DNA of 64,000 bases, from the NCBI RefSeq assembly GCF_003048875.2, contig NZ_CP049264.1, forward strand, positions 1,426,001-1,490,000, given 5' to 3'. Below, in pieces: positions 63,167 to 64,000 of this stretch (the stretch's first letter is position 1; each line of letters starts with the position of its first letter). Position numbers and translations under genes: made by a program. This stretch comes from Campylobacter concisus. GTDB lineage: Bacteria; Campylobacterota; Campylobacteria; Campylobacterales; Campylobacteraceae. Below the pieces are notes generated by a model. It was not told where the DNA came from and did no database searches. It saw nothing but the letters and a program-made list of their open reading frames with translations.

Positions 63167-63751
63167 CTATAACGTCTCGTCATCTTTTTTAAGTGCTATC
63201 ATAACGTCAGCTTGACGCTCGATAACGCTCATTAATTCGTAAGCTTTTCTTTTTATAAGCAAGTTAAATGTATATGCTGGGATCGCAACAAAAATTCCGC
63301 ATCCAGTAGCGACAAGCGCTTCAGAGATAGCTGGGGCTATAACTCCAAGAGATGAGCCTGTACCATTTCCTAGCTGTGAAAATGTCTCCAAGATAGATAC
63401 GACTGTTCCAAAAAGACCGATAAATGGAGAAGTAGAAGCTATTACGCTAAGCCATGTAAGCCCACTTGTAGCATTCTTTTCGGCAATGCTTATGCAAACA
63501 TTTAGCTTTTCTTTCGAAATTCTACCACTTGCACATTTCTTTAAAGATGAGTCATTTGGTATATTTTTAGCACCCATAAGCAATGCTTCAAGTGCATTTT
63601 GCTCACGTTTTTGCCAAGCTCCTATACCAGCCATTCTTGAAAAAAGAATTGTAAAACTAACTATAAAATATATTGACAACCAAGTTAAAACTATAATTGT
63701 AATAAAACTACTTCTTTGAATGTAATTTAAAAATATATCTATTCCGCCCAC
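63167..63751 (-). CDS. tolQ: TolQ/ExbB family proton channel protein
   Basis: A 194-residue membrane protein with three helices (about 17-38, 100-130 and 145-170), the ExbB/TolQ pattern GLTWLSVIASTSPFIGLFGTV and VATGCGIFVAIPAYTF. It forms the stator with TolR and drives TolA using proton-motive force. The start codon is GTG at 63751, right after the atpC stop, with no ATG nearby; the first residues GGIDIFLNYIQRSS look natural, so it is accepted. This coupling to the ATP synthase operon is kept in C. jejuni, from memory. Confidence 0.93.
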   Translation of the reverse strand: MGGIDIFLNYIQRSSFITIIVLTWLSIYFIVSFTILFSRMAGIGAWQKREQNALEALLMGAKNIPNDSSLKKCASGRISKEKLNVCISIAEKNATSGLTWLSVIASTSPFIGLFGTVVSILETFSQLGNGTGSSLGVIAPAISEALVATGCGIFVAIPAYTFNLLIKRKAYELMSVIERQADVMIALKKDDETL

Positions 63752-64000
63752 TTATCTTGCTCTCACTACATTTTCCATTTTTGATATAGTTGCTGCAAAA
63801 GCATTTGTATCACTGCTCATACTCTCTATCAAATTTCTAGCAGCTTCTAATGAATTTGCAAGCTCGCTTTCACTATTGCCAGAGACATAGACCGCACCGT
63901 CAGCTAGTATAACTACTTTGCCTTCGTCGATCTTTGCATAGCCCCAGTTGATAGCAACTACATCATGCTTTTTATGCTTATCTTCTATATCTATAATACC
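63752..64000 (-). CDS. atpC: ATP synthase F1 subunit epsilon, 3' part (5' part outside window)
   Basis: The visible 82 residues end at TAA (63754-63752). They read ...IIDIEDKHKKHDVVAINWGY AKIDEGKVVILADGAVYVSG and onward to the helical tail NSLEAARNLIESM...VVRAR. This is the second half of the beta-sandwich and the C-terminal helix of the epsilon subunit, the regulator of F1. The stop codon is followed directly by the GTG start of tolQ, so tolQ-tolR and later genes are probably read through from the atp operon. Confidence 0.93.
   Translation of the reverse strand, partial: GIIDIEDKHKKHDVVAINWGYAKIDEGKVVILADGAVYVSGNSESELANSLEAARNLIESMSSDTNAFAATISKMENVVRAR

Overview
The window looks like a chromosomal segment of an epsilonproteobacterium (Campylobacterota), most likely Campylobacter and possibly C. 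concisus or a close relative. The reasons are low GC with extreme use of the hexamer AAATTT, TATAAT -10 boxes without clear -35 boxes, sigma-54 and sigma-28 flagellar-type promoters, a two-subunit pyruvate carboxylase, a detached atpE, and gene orders that, from memory, match two C. jejuni blocks (about Cj0891-Cj0898 with Cj0931-Cj0937, and about Cj0108-Cj0138). The genus is a firm inference; the species is a guess.

Layout. 1-10092 (minus): a partial DUF4304 gene, efp, serA, a small membrane-anchored protein, rpsA, ispH, aroA, pheT, pheS. Most genes overlap or nearly touch, with a new promoter before rpsA. 10211-13173: a HIT protein, a soluble chemoreceptor with a zinc-binding C-terminus, and argH. 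13443-17310: a small gene with a flagellar sigma-28 promoter, then a minus-strand copper operon (acetyltransferase, copZ, copA, TorD-like protein). 17461-20899 (plus): yebC, a cyclophilin, a dicarboxylate/amino acid symporter and an Asp/Glu racemase, followed by a 538-base non-coding stretch with degenerate repeats and terminators.

21438-30963 (minus): pckA, pycB, a TRAP permease pair and three tandem Na+-dependent (NSS family) transporters. Together these suggest uptake of dicarboxylates and amino acids and their entry into gluconeogenesis. 31170-32528 (plus): atpE, tRNA-Leu(GAG) and a ferritin-like/VIT fusion. 32530-44049 (minus): ribD, a lipoprotein, fhs, rimP, rbfA, infB, ylxR, thrB, tsaB, lpxC, an M23 peptidase and tyrA, mixing translation, cell envelope and amino acid genes. 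44139-50810 (plus): bamA, then accD, rlmH, dksA, a membrane protein, dus and recO.

50807-55961 (minus) is the accessory island of most interest. It has five related genes of a probable flagellar-secreted (Cj0814-like) family. The first is broken by a single in-frame amber codon. Two members have strong sigma-54 promoters, and a three-gene operon between them has a strong sigma-28 promoter. 56097-64000 (minus): a TtcA-like protein, mtnN, fabD, slyD, then the Tol-Pal system in the order cpoB, pal, tolB, tolA-like, tolR, tolQ (reading up the coordinates), and the 3' end of atpC at the edge.

All function calls rest on motifs and family knowledge read by eye; no database search was run.
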